Source of the DNA: Emticicia sp. BO119
GTDB taxonomy: Bacteria > Bacteroidota > Bacteroidia > Cytophagales > Spirosomataceae
Length of the DNA: 64,000 nucleotides
Direction: 5' to 3'
Assembly (NCBI RefSeq): GCF_013912375.1
Contig: NZ_JACETV010000001.1
Span: 620,001-684,000 of the forward strand
The notes under the pieces were generated by a model. It worked only from the letters and a program-made list of their open reading frames with translations, had not been told where the DNA came from and ran no database searches. Position 1 is the stretch's first letter; each line of letters starts with the position of its first letter. Positions 18,396 through 27,813 of the stretch are shown here, one piece after another. The position numbers and the translations under genes were made by a program.

Positions 18396-18815
18396 TTAAA
18401 AGAAGATTGGTAAATTCATTTGCCAGTCGGAGGTCAGTATTTTTCTGACGGCCTCAACATATTCGTCAAAATTCTCTGGTTTAGTCAGAAATAAATTCGC
18501 ACCAGCATCAAAAGCATTTGCTTTAATCAAAGGGTCAAAGCTTGATGTCAGAATAACTGAAAAGGTACTACTCAGATTTCTATCTTGTCTGATTTCTTTC
18601 AGGCACTCAATTCCATCCTTTTTGGGCATATTGATATCTAACACCACAATATTATAGGTCGGAGTGTCAGGCGATTTTAAAATATTCATGAGTTCTACCC
18701 CATCGCTTACAACTGTAAGCATAGTGGGGATATTCACCTCAGTGAGTGCATTATTAAATATTTCCTGATAGTCTTTGTCGTCTTCCGCCAGGACTACGTT
18801 CAATGATACGTGCAT
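18396..18815 (-). CDS. Receiver-only response regulator (CheY-like)
   Basis: 139 residues, one receiver domain. Acidic pair Asp12-Asp13 (AEDD), phospho-acceptor Asp60 (VVLDINMP), Thr/Ser in VILTSS and Lys in FLTKPEN are all present. It is closely related over its full length to the receiver at 8306-8728, including the terminal MNLPIFF-like end, so the two are paralogues. No kinase gene lies next to it; a trans-acting kinase such as the one at 9070-11796 is possible. Confidence 0.88.
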   Translation of the reverse strand: MHVSLNVVLAEDDKDYQEIFNNALTEVNIPTMLTVVSDGVELMNILKSPDTPTYNIVVLDINMPKKDGIECLKEIRQDRNLSSTFSVILTSSFDPLIKANAFDAGANLFLTKPENFDEYVEAVRKILTSDWQMNLPIFF

Positions 18816-19374
18816 AGTAAATAAGGTATTTTATCGTATGTGTAAATTTTATAGATGGGAGAACCACGTAATTTTACAGAAAACCTGTTTTAATAAAAAA
18901 AGGCTCTACATTAGAAATGGTCTGATAGCTTTTTTACAACCATCATTATCAATTCATTTACGTTTAGCAATGGAAATTTAAGGAGCGAAGTTTAGTTTTC
19001 ATGGGCTATTTAAACTTCTGTTTTCTATTTATTTGAATCATATGTTATGTTGGGTTTAGTAAGTCTTTATAAAAATAGTTTTTTTTATTGAAAAATTGTC
19101 TGATAGACCAAAAAAAACTTCATTTAATTAAAATTTAATAAAAAATAAAATTCTGCAATTAATAATTTGTTCCTAATAGAAAAAAAAATACCAAATATTA
19201 TTGATTGTTTCAGTAATTTTTGTGTTACTTTTTTACCACTTCTTTAAATACCTTCCTCAATTATCTGGTAACATAATTCCCAGAAAATAATGTTCAATTG
19301 ACTTTAGCCCAGTGGCATATTTTTTTCTCTTAAATAGTACTTCCTCTTTTTATTAATTAAAACAAAAAACTGTT
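18816..19374. other. Intergenic region, 559 bp
   Basis: Very AT-rich gap between the divergent receiver and YciF-type genes. No ORF with coding character and no clear hairpin; it presumably holds both promoters, but I could not fix a TTTG/TAnnTTTG pair. Confidence 0.3.
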
Positions 19375-19896
19375 ATGAAAACTTACGTATCGTCAGAGCA
19401 AGAAGGCGAAAAACTCAAAGAATTGTTTGTAGATGGATTGAAAGATATTTATTGGGCAGAAAAACATCTTACAAAAGCATTGCCTAAATTAGCCAAAGCA
19501 TCTACATCTGAGGACTTGAAAGAGGCTTTTGAAATGCATCTTAAAGAAACAGAAGGACACGTTACAAAAGTAGAAGAAGCATTTAAGATTATTGGTGAAA
19601 AAGCTCAGGCAAAAGTTTGTCCGGCAATGGAGGGTTTACTAAAGGAAGGAGACGAAATAGTGGAATCGACCGAAAAAGGTACTGTGGTGCGCGACTGTGG
19701 ATTGATTATGGCGGCTCAGAAAGTAGAGCATTATGAAATAGCTTCTTACGGCACATTAAGAACTCTTGCGCGTATGCTTGGACATTTTGACGCAGCAGAG
19801 TTATTACAGGAAATACTGGATGAAGAAGGTGCCGCAGATAAAAAATTGACAGATCTGGCAGAAGCTCATATTAATGAAGAGGCTGCACAAGAATAA
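19375..19896 (+). CDS. YciE/YciF-type ferritin-like stress protein (DUF892)
   Basis: 173 residues, all alpha-helical. It opens with LKELFVDGLKDIYWAEKHLTKALPK, the DUF892 hallmark (shown here only in part: FVDGLKDIYWAEKHL), with further helices bearing His/Glu pairs such as MHLKETEGHV and KVEHYEIASYG that form the ferritin-like di-metal site. Family members are induced by osmotic and general stress in enterobacteria. It is transcribed alone and followed by a strong terminator. A start at 19375 directly precedes the conserved region. Confidence 0.88.
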   Translation: MKTYVSSEQEGEKLKELFVDGLKDIYWAEKHLTKALPKLAKASTSEDLKEAFEMHLKETEGHVTKVEEAFKIIGEKAQAKVCPAMEGLLKEGDEIVESTEKGTVVRDCGLIMAAQKVEHYEIASYGTLRTLARMLGHFDAAELLQEILDEEGAADKKLTDLAEAHINEEAAQE

Positions 19897-19932
19897 AAAT
19901 AAGTGAAAGAATAAGAAAGTTTGTTTAGGTTT

Positions 19933-19968
19933 AAATAGGTTTTGCTTTATGCAAAGCCTATTTTTTTT
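19933..19968 (+). terminator. Rho-independent terminator after YciF-type gene
   Basis: Stem AAATAGGTTTTGC (19933-19945), loop TTTAT, right arm 19951-19963, one wobble pair, then a T-run to 19968. The distal end touches the stop codon of the antisense 59-residue ORF at 19967. Confidence 0.9.
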
Positions 19969-20146
19969 AATAGTCTATATGACTAATTAACACCAGATTT
20001 TTAAGAGCTTGCACGCGGGCTTTTAAAGTGGAAGCCTTTATTTTGATTATCTGAAGTCGGGCCTCAATAATCATGGTTTTTGTTTTGAGAAGCCGCAGAT
20101 GGGCATCTTCAAGAAATTTCTTTTGTTCAATTTGTTGTGTAGACAT
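19967..20146 (-). CDS. Small coiled-coil protein, 59 residues
   Basis: A complete short frame, ATG at 20146 and TAA at 19967-19969. The protein begins MSTQQIEQKKFLEDAHLRLL and continues with heptad-like Lys/Leu/Ile/Arg residues through AQALKNL-type sequence, a likely single amphipathic helix or coiled coil with strong basic charge. It is convergent with the YciF-type gene, and its stop overlaps that gene's terminator. No family recognised. Codon use looks normal for the window; coding status is probable, not certain. Confidence 0.55.
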   Translation of the reverse strand: MSTQQIEQKKFLEDAHLRLLKTKTMIIEARLQIIKIKASTLKARVQALKNLVLISHIDY

Positions 20147-20468
20147 GATTCTAATAATTTTTATGTTAACAGCTTTTTTGATTGATTATTGTTTATATTA
20201 ACTATCTGTTGACAAAACCTGTGCCATAATTTACTGAATGGTTTTACTGGCTATTGAATCTGCTCAATAATAAATCAAATAATTGATACAGATGTATTTG
20301 TTGAATGTGGGTAGATAAAAGTATAATTTATCATTGAGTATTTTAAACCCCAGTTTTCCGTTTATATTCCCCATTTATAGAATAGCAATTGGCTGAATAC
20401 TAATAATTTGCCATGATAAGTATCGGAACATTTATTTAAATTAATATTATGCAAAAATTAGTAAGGTT
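20147..20468. other. Divergent intergenic region
   Basis: 322 bp between the small coiled-coil gene and the glycosyltransferase gene. AT-rich; no motif beyond scattered AT-runs could be supported. Confidence 0.3.
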
Positions 20469-21644
20469 ATGAAAAGTTTTGACACAGAAGAATACTCGTT
20501 TCCTCATGATAAGCAAATTGTTGAAGTTCATGAAGATGATAATATTGATACCCTGGTTTGTTTTTCACCTATCAAGTGGGAGTCAGTTTTTCAGCGTCCG
20601 CAACACCTGATGAGCCATGCTTCAAAAAAATGGCGCGTGTTTTATATTGAAGATCCAATCTTCGGAGTAACAACTCCTGAGCCTGAATTGAATATAAAGG
20701 AACTGAAAAAATATAAGAATCTATTTGTGGTAAGTGTGAGACTCCCAGCCGAACTATCGGCAAGTGAAACCATTAAGACTATGGAAAGTTTGCTTGCAAA
20801 ACTTTGCAACGACTATAAAATTGAGAATTTCGGTACATGGTATTATTCAATAAAAAGTATTCGGTACACTGCCAGACTATACCCAAGGGTAGTAATATAT
20901 GATTGTATAAATCTGATACGAAACACTCAACCTGCTTTAATCGATACAGAAAATGAGTTAATTTCTCAGACTGATCTTGTGTTTACCAATGGCAAAACTA
21001 TTTATGATGAAAAACAGAACTGGCATCCTCAGGTCTATAATTTCCCAAGCAGTATTGACAAAGAGCATTTCATGCAGGCGCGTATAGAATTACCTGAGCC
21101 GTCTGATCAGGAAGAAATTCTCTTTCCGAGATTAGGCTTATATGGTGCAATTGATGAATGTTTAGATATAGAATTATTAAGAGCACTGGCGGCTCGCCGG
21201 CCTGACTGGCAATTTGTTCTGTTAGGGCCAATAATTGGGATAGATGAAGATACATTGCCAAAGGCAGAAAATATTCATTATTTAGGTGAAAAACCGTATC
21301 AGGTATTGCCCTCATATATCAGTGGTTGGAACGCTGCATTATTGCTCGTTTTAACCAGCAAAGCACGACAAGCGCACGTTCCTACCCGTACACCAGAATA
21401 TCTGGCGGCATTTAAACCCATTGTTTCTACGTCGGTACCAGACATCATAAGCCCCTATGAGGCAATGGGGTTAGTCAGTACTGCTGAGAATGTGTTTGAG
21501 TTTGAAGCAGCAATAGAAGAGGCATTATCATACAACAAACGAAAAGAATGGAAGAAAACCATCGATGATTTTCTGAAATCTCATTCCTGGGATGTAACAT
21601 GGCAACAAATGAGGCATCTTATAAAAACCAATATTATAGCCTGA
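20469..21644 (+). CDS. Glycosyltransferase (GT-B type)
   Basis: 391 residues. The N-terminal half has SPIKWESVFQRPQHLM, the pattern of a GT family in which FQRPQHL follows the first strand, often beside UDP-galactopyranose mutase. The C-terminal donor-binding half has RLGLYGAIDE, WQFVLLGP, ENIHYLGEKPYQVLPSYI and the PTRTPEYLAAFKPIVSTS segment typical of GT4-like enzymes. Cytosolic or membrane-peripheral; likely builds a surface polysaccharide, substrate unknown. Single gene with a hairpin just downstream. Confidence 0.82.
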   Translation: MKSFDTEEYSFPHDKQIVEVHEDDNIDTLVCFSPIKWESVFQRPQHLMSHASKKWRVFYIEDPIFGVTTPEPELNIKELKKYKNLFVVSVRLPAELSASETIKTMESLLAKLCNDYKIENFGTWYYSIKSIRYTARLYPRVVIYDCINLIRNTQPALIDTENELISQTDLVFTNGKTIYDEKQNWHPQVYNFPSSIDKEHFMQARIELPEPSDQEEILFPRLGLYGAIDECLDIELLRALAARRPDWQFVLLGPIIGIDEDTLPKAENIHYLGEKPYQVLPSYISGWNAALLLVLTSKARQAHVPTRTPEYLAAFKPIVSTSVPDIISPYEAMGLVSTAENVFEFEAAIEEALSYNKRKEWKKTIDDFLKSHSWDVTWQQMRHLIKTNIIA

Positions 21645-21659
21645 ATTGACCTGATGCTA

Positions 21660-21687
21660 TGCTTTAATGTTTTTTTGCATTAAAGCA
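21660..21687 (+). terminator. Hairpin after glycosyltransferase
   Basis: Perfect 10-bp inverted repeat TGCTTTAATG (21660-21669) with its complement at 21678-21687 and an 8-base T-rich loop, 15 bp after the stop. It lacks a following T-tract, so termination is plausible but not certain. Confidence 0.5.
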
Positions 21688-22054
21688 CTCAATAAATTGC
21701 AGAGCATCAGCGTTTTAGTGGTCAGAGATAAAGCCATTTACTTATCCTTTTGATGGATAAATTTTTAATATTTAAACTTTAGCAAAAGAAGTTTAGAAAA
21801 TCTCTGAAAAACTTTCGAATTAAAATTTGGTTCTTATATTTGCTGTACAGAATTGATTTTTTGCTGTATAAACGACTTCACAAGTAAAAAATAAACTCCG
21901 GCTAATAAGATTGGGTAATTAACTTTACATAAGCTACTATCTGACCAGGCTTATGTTCGATAAGTTGTATTGATATCCTGCAAACAAATTTCTATTACAG
22001 TTATTAGAAATGGCTTAATAAATTATTAGAATTTTATTAGAGGAGTTATTTTTC
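21688..22054. other. Leader region of OmpR-type regulator
   Basis: 367 bp without an ORF. A TATATTTG box at 21835-21842 matches the -7 element, but the -33 position is poor; if used, the transcript would have a leader of about 205 nt. Confidence 0.3.
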
Positions 22055-22726
22055 ATGAGATTATTATTGATAGAAGATGACTTCAAGACCATGCAGTTAA
22101 TAAAGCAAGGCCTTGAAGAAAATTTTTATGAAGTTGATGTAGCCTACGATGGCTTAATAGGCAAACAATTGGCCTTGCGCAACCAATATGCTGTTATTAT
22201 TACTGATATTATATTGCCCGGTATAAATGGGTTAACTTTAATTTGCGAATTGAGAGATGCAGGAGTTAAAACCCCTATACTTATCCTTTCCGCTATGGGA
22301 GAGCTAAACGATAGGATAGCTGGCTTTGATGCAGGAGCTGACCAGTATCTTTTAAAACCTTTTATATTTATTGAACTACTGGCCAGGATTCGTTCGCTAA
22401 TTAAGCGTAGTTCTGATGTTCATATAACTCAGAATATACTAAAATTTGAGGATTTGGAGGCAAATTTAGACACTAAGTCTATCAGACGAAACGATAAAGT
22501 TATTGAACTGACGGCACAGGAATTTAAATTATTAGAGTATTTCTTAAGAAATCAGGGGAGAGTACTATCAAAAGTGCAGATTGCAGAGAAGGTTTGGGAT
22601 GTGGATTTTGACAGAAGAACTAATTATGTGGAGGTATATATTAACTATCTGAGAAAGAAAATCGACAAAGACTTTCAGCGGAAACTGATCCATACAGTTT
22701 TTGGAATGGGCTATGTTTTAAGGTAG
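22055..22726 (+). CDS. OmpR-family response regulator
   Basis: 223 residues: receiver domain with Glu8-Asp9-Asp10 acidic group (LIEDD), phospho-Asp in IITDIILPG, Lys in LLKPF; then an OmpR/PhoB winged helix (about 128-223) with ELTAQEFKLLEYFLRNQGRVLSK cut short here as ELTAQEFKLLEYF, and the terminal VFGMGYVLR. No sensor kinase gene adjoins it, so it is an orphan in this window. The start follows GAGGAGT about 10 bases upstream, one of the few Shine-Dalgarno-like sites here. Confidence 0.92.
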   Translation: MRLLLIEDDFKTMQLIKQGLEENFYEVDVAYDGLIGKQLALRNQYAVIITDIILPGINGLTLICELRDAGVKTPILILSAMGELNDRIAGFDAGADQYLLKPFIFIELLARIRSLIKRSSDVHITQNILKFEDLEANLDTKSIRRNDKVIELTAQEFKLLEYFLRNQGRVLSKVQIAEKVWDVDFDRRTNYVEVYINYLRKKIDKDFQRKLIHTVFGMGYVLR

Positions 22727-22842
22727 TAAAATAAATTTTTAGTCATTTGTAAATTATTGATTGGAGAAAGGATTTTATCAGATTTGAATATTTTCTTATT
22801 GGAAAGACATAAAAAATAACAATTTTATAAAACTTTATGCTC

Positions 22843-22850
22843 TACCTTTG
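22843..22850 (+). promoter_or_regulatory. Candidate -7 box for CDF gene
   Basis: TACCTTTG fits TAnnTTTG, 58 bases before the cation transporter start. No TTTG at 19-20 bases upstream. Confidence 0.3.
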
Positions 22851-22908
22851 CAGGAGTTTCAGCAGATTGCACCAATATCCTGTGCAATTTATTAATAATC
22901 CCGTTTAG

Positions 22909-23799
22909 ATGGCAGACACACACGAAGAGAAAGCAATAAAAGCAACTTACTTCAGCATTTTTGGAAACATGGCTCTGGCTATTACCAAATGGCTGGCCGG
23001 ATTCTTCGGTAATTCTTATGCACTTATTGCCGATGCCATCGAATCAACTACTGATATTTTTTCTTCATTATTAGTATTGTTAGGGGTAAAATATGCAAGC
23101 CGGCCTGCCGATAAAAATCACCCTTACGGACATGGACGAATAGAACCTCTCATTACCTTTCTGATTGTAGGGTTTCTTATAATTTCTGCAACCCTGATTG
23201 CCTACGAGAGTATTGAGAAAATCAGAACTCCCCATGCATTACCTAAGGCGTGGACATTGATAGTACTTGGCTTGATTATACTATGGAAAGAAGCCTCTTA
23301 TCAGATTGTTATCAGAAAAAGCCGTGAGACTAATAGCTCTTCGCTTAAAGCCGATGCCTGGCACCACCGAAGTGATGCCATTACATCTGTGGCGGCATTT
23401 ATCGGTATCTCAATTGCTTTATTATTAGGGAAGGGATATGAGTCAGCAGACGACTGGGCCGCTCTATTTGCTGCCGGTTTTATATTATATAATTGCTATT
23501 TGATTGTACGTCCTGCATTAGGTGAAATCATGGATGAGAATCTGTATGATGATATCATTGATACCATTCGGGAGAAATCTTTGCAGATAGAAGGTGTAAT
23601 AGATACCGAAAAATGTTTCGTACGAAAGGCAGGTATGAAATATCATGTAGATTTACATATTGAAGTAGATGCTGATATGAGCGTAAGAGAAAGCCACAAA
23701 GTGGCTCATAACCTGAAAGATTATCTGCAAATTGAAATGCCTGAATTAGACCAGATATTGATTCATGTAGAACCACATGAAGGATATGTGGGCAGATAA
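22909..23799 (+). CDS. Cation diffusion facilitator (CDF) transporter
   Basis: 296 residues with six membrane segments and a C-terminal cytoplasmic domain (about 205-290). CDF transporters export divalent metals such as Zn, Fe, Mn or Co against protons. The site-A residues can be aligned to YiiP: Asp of STTD (equivalent to D49), the His and Asp of HHRSD (H153/D157), but the D45 position is Glu (IES), giving an E-D-H-D set. The conserved NHPYGHG loop follows membrane segment 2. Metal choice is not predictable from this. Confidence 0.9.
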   Translation: MADTHEEKAIKATYFSIFGNMALAITKWLAGFFGNSYALIADAIESTTDIFSSLLVLLGVKYASRPADKNHPYGHGRIEPLITFLIVGFLIISATLIAYESIEKIRTPHALPKAWTLIVLGLIILWKEASYQIVIRKSRETNSSSLKADAWHHRSDAITSVAAFIGISIALLLGKGYESADDWAALFAAGFILYNCYLIVRPALGEIMDENLYDDIIDTIREKSLQIEGVIDTEKCFVRKAGMKYHVDLHIEVDADMSVRESHKVAHNLKDYLQIEMPELDQILIHVEPHEGYVGR

Positions 23800-23840
23800 T
23801 GGATACTAAATAATCATTAATAAGATCATTATCTTAGTTT

Positions 23841-24386
23841 ATGCTTCAGACCGCTTTACAAAAAATAGGAAGCTTTGATGCCAGCAATATGGCATTGATA
23901 GAAAAACTACTGGTTCGGAAGCAGTTTAAAAAAAATGAAGTTCTGCTGGCTGAGGGAGATGTTTGTAAGTCTGTTTTTCTATTGGTTTCAGGTTCAGTCT
24001 ATCAGTTTTTAGCCAATGAACTTGATGAAAACGTTATTGATTTATATACAGATGGTGACTGGATAATGAGCTATACAAGTTTTATGGGTCAGAAACCTTC
24101 CTTTACTCAAATAAAAGCCTATACCAATTGCGAGGTTTTTGAGCTTACCATTCACACTTTGCATCATCTTATCGAAATCTCTCCGGTATTCTTTCAGTTA
24201 GGAAAAGTAATGGAACAAGGCACTGCACGAGTCCACTATTTTGATAATTCGTTTACACCGCTCCAAAAGTATAATCATCTGTTAGCCAACAAACCAAAAC
24301 TGCTTCAGCAATTTCCCCTTAAAATGATAGCTTCCTATCTGAAAATTACTCCAGAAACATTAAGCAGGGTAAGAGGAATATATTGA
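23841..24386 (+). CDS. Crp/Fnr-family transcriptional regulator
   Basis: 181 residues. A cyclic-nucleotide-binding-like beta roll (about 20-120, with LLAEGDVCKSVFLLVSGSV) precedes a short helix-turn-helix (IASYLKITPETLSRVR). This compact form is common in Bacteroidota. It lies 42 bp after the CDF gene on the same strand and may be in its operon. Ligand unknown; the phosphate-binding cassette residues for cAMP are not conserved. Confidence 0.85.
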   Translation: MLQTALQKIGSFDASNMALIEKLLVRKQFKKNEVLLAEGDVCKSVFLLVSGSVYQFLANELDENVIDLYTDGDWIMSYTSFMGQKPSFTQIKAYTNCEVFELTIHTLHHLIEISPVFFQLGKVMEQGTARVHYFDNSFTPLQKYNHLLANKPKLLQQFPLKMIASYLKITPETLSRVRGIY

Positions 24387-24469
24387 TATAGTGTATTTCT
24401 TGATTTGAATCAAGTGAAAGTTTTGTGCGTATGAATCATTTTTGTATCTCATACCTGACAAACAATTAT

Positions 24470-25111
24470 ATGGAATCTCAATTCAGAAAAACTGCCGCAT
24501 TATGTTTACTTTCTGGCTCATTATTAGCAACCATCACGATGATACTTCACCCAAGCGGAGGCAGTTTGGAGCATATCACTCACACAAAAGGTGTAATTGT
24601 TTTTTCGCATTCTGTGGCTATTTTTTGTCTTCCTTTTATCGGGTTTGGTAGTTGGGGTTTATCAATGTTATTACAAACATCTAACAGAGTCTCAATGCTC
24701 TCATTTTTTGTATTTAGTCTCGGATTAATAGCTGCGATGATAGCTGCATCTGTCAACGGATTTATCCTGCCTTTTTTTGTCAGTCGTTATTATAATACAG
24801 GAATCGACGAGATTATATTGAAAACAATACTCGGTTACGGAAAATACTTGAATGCTGCAATGGACTACATTTTTATTGTAGCTTGTATGTTTGCTATTGG
24901 TATTTGGTCAATAATTATTGTTACGAAAGCACAATTGCCTAGGTGGATAGGTTATTATGGGTTTACTATCATGGCATTCGGTATGGTGGCTATTTTTACC
25001 AGTTTCAATTTTATCAGCGTTTTTGGTTTCAGAACCTTTATTTTTGGCTTAGTAAGTTGGCTTGTGCTGGCAGGAGTGTTAATGTTTTTAAAAAGAAAAT
25101 CGGATGATTAG
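24470..25111 (+). CDS. Integral membrane protein, unknown
   Basis: 213 residues from the ATG at 24470, with six to seven likely membrane segments. A GTG at 24425 and ATG at 24431 are alternative starts but would add an unlikely 13-15-residue tail before the first segment. After the first segment comes HPSGGSLEHI. No family recognised with confidence. Located 83 bp after the Crp/Fnr gene, possibly under its control. Confidence 0.55.
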   Translation: MESQFRKTAALCLLSGSLLATITMILHPSGGSLEHITHTKGVIVFSHSVAIFCLPFIGFGSWGLSMLLQTSNRVSMLSFFVFSLGLIAAMIAASVNGFILPFFVSRYYNTGIDEIILKTILGYGKYLNAAMDYIFIVACMFAIGIWSIIIVTKAQLPRWIGYYGFTIMAFGMVAIFTSFNFISVFGFRTFIFGLVSWLVLAGVLMFLKRKSDD

Positions 25112-25217
25112 GAAAATAGATTTGTTAATACTTTCCAGTACAATCTTAAGTGTAAGAACTAAATTTTCTCCATGATCAATTTTAGAATAAAACTATAATT
25201 TCAATCAATAATATAAT

Positions 25218-25613
25218 ATGAAAACCTCTAAGGTAATTTACAAGCATGCATGGCCGTATCAGCAGGATAAAATGAACCTACCTGTAGAAAATGTGGATAC
25301 GGCAATAAATTTCTATGAAACTGTTATGGGATTCCGTAAAATTTCAAATGTCGATACTCCGTATAAATCAGCTGTATTAAAAAGGGATGATGTAGAAATA
25401 GGCTTGGCGGAGAACGGAGGAGATCCTACCCAAGACGGCTGTTTCTTTGAAGTAAACAATGTAGAAGATACACTGGATGAACTCAAAGCCAATGGTTTTA
25501 ATAAGATTGATTCAGATTTTAGTTTTCAGAAACATGGTTCTACGCTTTGGAGAGTGTTTTTTATAATAGCTCCAGACGGATTATGTTATTGTATTGGGGA
25601 GAGACAAAGCTAA
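25218..25613 (+). CDS. VOC-superfamily (glyoxalase-like) protein
   Basis: 131 residues. The beta-alpha-beta-beta-beta fold is shown by NLPVENVDTAINFYETVMGF at the start and the closing PDGLCYCIGE. Members bind a metal and act on small molecules or resist antibiotics; this one has no further clue to substrate. Only one half of the usual paired repeat domain is clear. Single gene. Confidence 0.75.
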   Translation: MKTSKVIYKHAWPYQQDKMNLPVENVDTAINFYETVMGFRKISNVDTPYKSAVLKRDDVEIGLAENGGDPTQDGCFFEVNNVEDTLDELKANGFNKIDSDFSFQKHGSTLWRVFFIIAPDGLCYCIGERQS

Positions 25614-25822
25614 GCCTCAAGAGCAAAACTCAGGCGTCAGAATAGTATCTTATGATTATATGATATATTTTTATCCCTGATTTTTTTTTCTGGTACATTT
25701 ATTCAGCCTCTTATCAAATTTATAGGTTAGTAGCCCAATTGTTTTGTATAGCTTTATCTTAAGATTAGATAAAAAAGTATATTGTTTACCTCTTTTACTT
25801 ACTCAACTATTCTATACAAAAT

Positions 25823-26401
25823 ATGAGCGACTATATAAAAATTAGTATTAAGCTTTTGTGGGCGATATTGATGATGTATTGGTTTATTTCTGGCTACAAC
25901 AGCAAAAAGACCAAAGAGCAGGAACCTCTTATAAAGCGGGTTCTTTTTTACTGGTTTCCTGTTTTTGTGTCTATGTATCTTCTGGGTCCTGGCGAATGGT
26001 TTGGACATACGTGGTTAAGAGAGAATTTTGTTCCGCATTCCGACTTAGTAGGAATCATTGGATTAAGTTTCGGTGCTACAGGATTGGGCATAGCCTGTTG
26101 GGCAAGATATACATTAGGTCGAAACTGGAGCTTGTCTGTTCAGAAAAAAGAAGATCATGAGTTGATTGCCAATGGCCTATATCGATGGATCAGGCATCCG
26201 ATTTATACCGGCTTATTGTTACTTTTTATTGGAACAGCATTGATTGTTGGTGATTACAGAGGAATACTTGCCGTAATTATAATTTTTATTTCCTTCTGGG
26301 TTAAACTTAAAAAGGAAGAAAAATGGTTGATGCAGGTTTTCGGAGAAGATTATCATTCTTATATTAAACAGACCAATGCTTTGATTCCTTATTTGTTGTA
26401 A
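25823..26401 (+). CDS. Isoprenylcysteine carboxyl methyltransferase-like membrane protein
   Basis: 192 residues with five predicted membrane segments. The motif ANGLYRWIRHPIYTG, followed by EEKWLMQVFGEDYHSY, is the signature of the ICMT/phospholipid methyltransferase family that uses SAM at the membrane. In bacteria the substrate is usually unknown, often a lipid or amine. It precedes nhaA by 64 bp on the same strand. Confidence 0.82.
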   Translation: MSDYIKISIKLLWAILMMYWFISGYNSKKTKEQEPLIKRVLFYWFPVFVSMYLLGPGEWFGHTWLRENFVPHSDLVGIIGLSFGATGLGIACWARYTLGRNWSLSVQKKEDHELIANGLYRWIRHPIYTGLLLLFIGTALIVGDYRGILAVIIIFISFWVKLKKEEKWLMQVFGEDYHSYIKQTNALIPYLL

Positions 26402-26465
26402 TGGCTTTTTAGAAACTGTTTCAAAATAAATCCTTACTTTCGTAATTACATCAAGTAATGCAAAT

Positions 26466-27617
26466 ATGAAAGTAACACAACTATTCACCGATTTCTTTGA
26501 AAGTGAAAAGGCCGGGGGGCTTATTCTGATTGCCTGTACTACGATTTCACTCTTTGCTGCCAATTCAGGTTTTGCAGATGTATATGCCGATTTCTGGCAT
26601 ATAGAATTAGGAGATCATTCATTAGGGCATTGGATAAATGATGGGTTGATGACAATTTTCTTTTTATTAATTGGTCTGGAGTTAGAAAGAGAGGTCTATA
26701 TCGGAGAGTTATCGAATATAAAAGATGCTTTGTTGCCTATTTTCGGTGCTTTGGGTGGAATGGTAGTGCCAGCCTTATTCTTTTTAGCTTTTAACTGGGG
26801 CACAATAGGCCAGGCAGGAGCGGGTATTCCAATGGCAACAGATATTGCCTTTGCCTTAGGGATATTATCTTTACTCAATGACAGAGTTCCGGCTTCACTA
26901 AAAGTTTTCCTGATCGCCTTGGCTGTTATAGACGATCTTGGTGCTATTTTAATCATTGCTATTTTTTATACTAAAACACTTTTATGGGGCAATCTCCTGA
27001 CTGCCTTAGGGATTTTTGTTATACTAATGGTATTTAATCGGCTAAAAATAAGAAACCTGATTCCTTACTTGTTTGGAGGGGTGGCAATGTGGTATTTTAT
27101 GTTAAATTCGGGCGTACATGCTACTATCACAGGGGTGCTATTGGCATTTGCTATACCCTTTGGTAATGGCGATGAAAAATCAACATCATATATTTTACAA
27201 CATTATCTTCATAAACCAGTTGCCTTTTTTATACTTCCTGTTTTTGCTTTGGCTAACACTGCTATCAGTATTAGTGGCAATATGGGGGATGTGTTGGTAC
27301 AAATGTATAGTATTGGTATTGCCATAGGGTTAATTGCAGGTAAGCCATTGGGTATTTTTTTATTATCATTTGCTGCTGTAAAACTGAATATCTGTAAACT
27401 TCCTGACGACCTAAACTGGAATGCCATCGGAGGGGTGGGATTTTTGGGTGGTATAGGGTTTACCATGTCAATTTTTATTACCTTACTGGCTTTTGAAGAC
27501 ACCACCATTATTAACAATGCCAAATTTGCAATTCTGATTTCTTCGCTTCTTGCAGGTATAATCGGATATTTTTATTTGAGATTAACTTTGAAAGAGGAAG
27601 TCTCCATATCTGCTTAA
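26466..27617 (+). CDS. nhaA: Na+/H+ antiporter NhaA
   Basis: 383 residues with about twelve membrane segments. The hallmark DD pair is present in LAVIDDLGAILIIAIFYT, and MATDIAFALGIL contains the conserved Thr-Asp of the broken helix. The GVGFLGGIGFTMSIF motif lies near the C-terminus. It exports sodium in exchange for protons at the inner membrane. Length is normal. Confidence 0.95.
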   Translation: MKVTQLFTDFFESEKAGGLILIACTTISLFAANSGFADVYADFWHIELGDHSLGHWINDGLMTIFFLLIGLELEREVYIGELSNIKDALLPIFGALGGMVVPALFFLAFNWGTIGQAGAGIPMATDIAFALGILSLLNDRVPASLKVFLIALAVIDDLGAILIIAIFYTKTLLWGNLLTALGIFVILMVFNRLKIRNLIPYLFGGVAMWYFMLNSGVHATITGVLLAFAIPFGNGDEKSTSYILQHYLHKPVAFFILPVFALANTAISISGNMGDVLVQMYSIGIAIGLIAGKPLGIFLLSFAAVKLNICKLPDDLNWNAIGGVGFLGGIGFTMSIFITLLAFEDTTIINNAKFAILISSLLAGIIGYFYLRLTLKEEVSISA

Positions 27618-27813
27618 ACTGGTGAGAAAAGAATACCTTATATGTTTGAAGAAATAGGAGCTACTAAAATTAAGTAGCCCTATTCAAAACAACTTTTGCT
27701 GTAATTGGCTCGTAAGTTAAAGCCAGAACAGCAGACAGTCAAAAAAATTTATCTAATGGTAAAATGAAGTTATTTTGATAGTCGTATGAGTTGTTCTGAA
27801 AGAATGATTTAGT

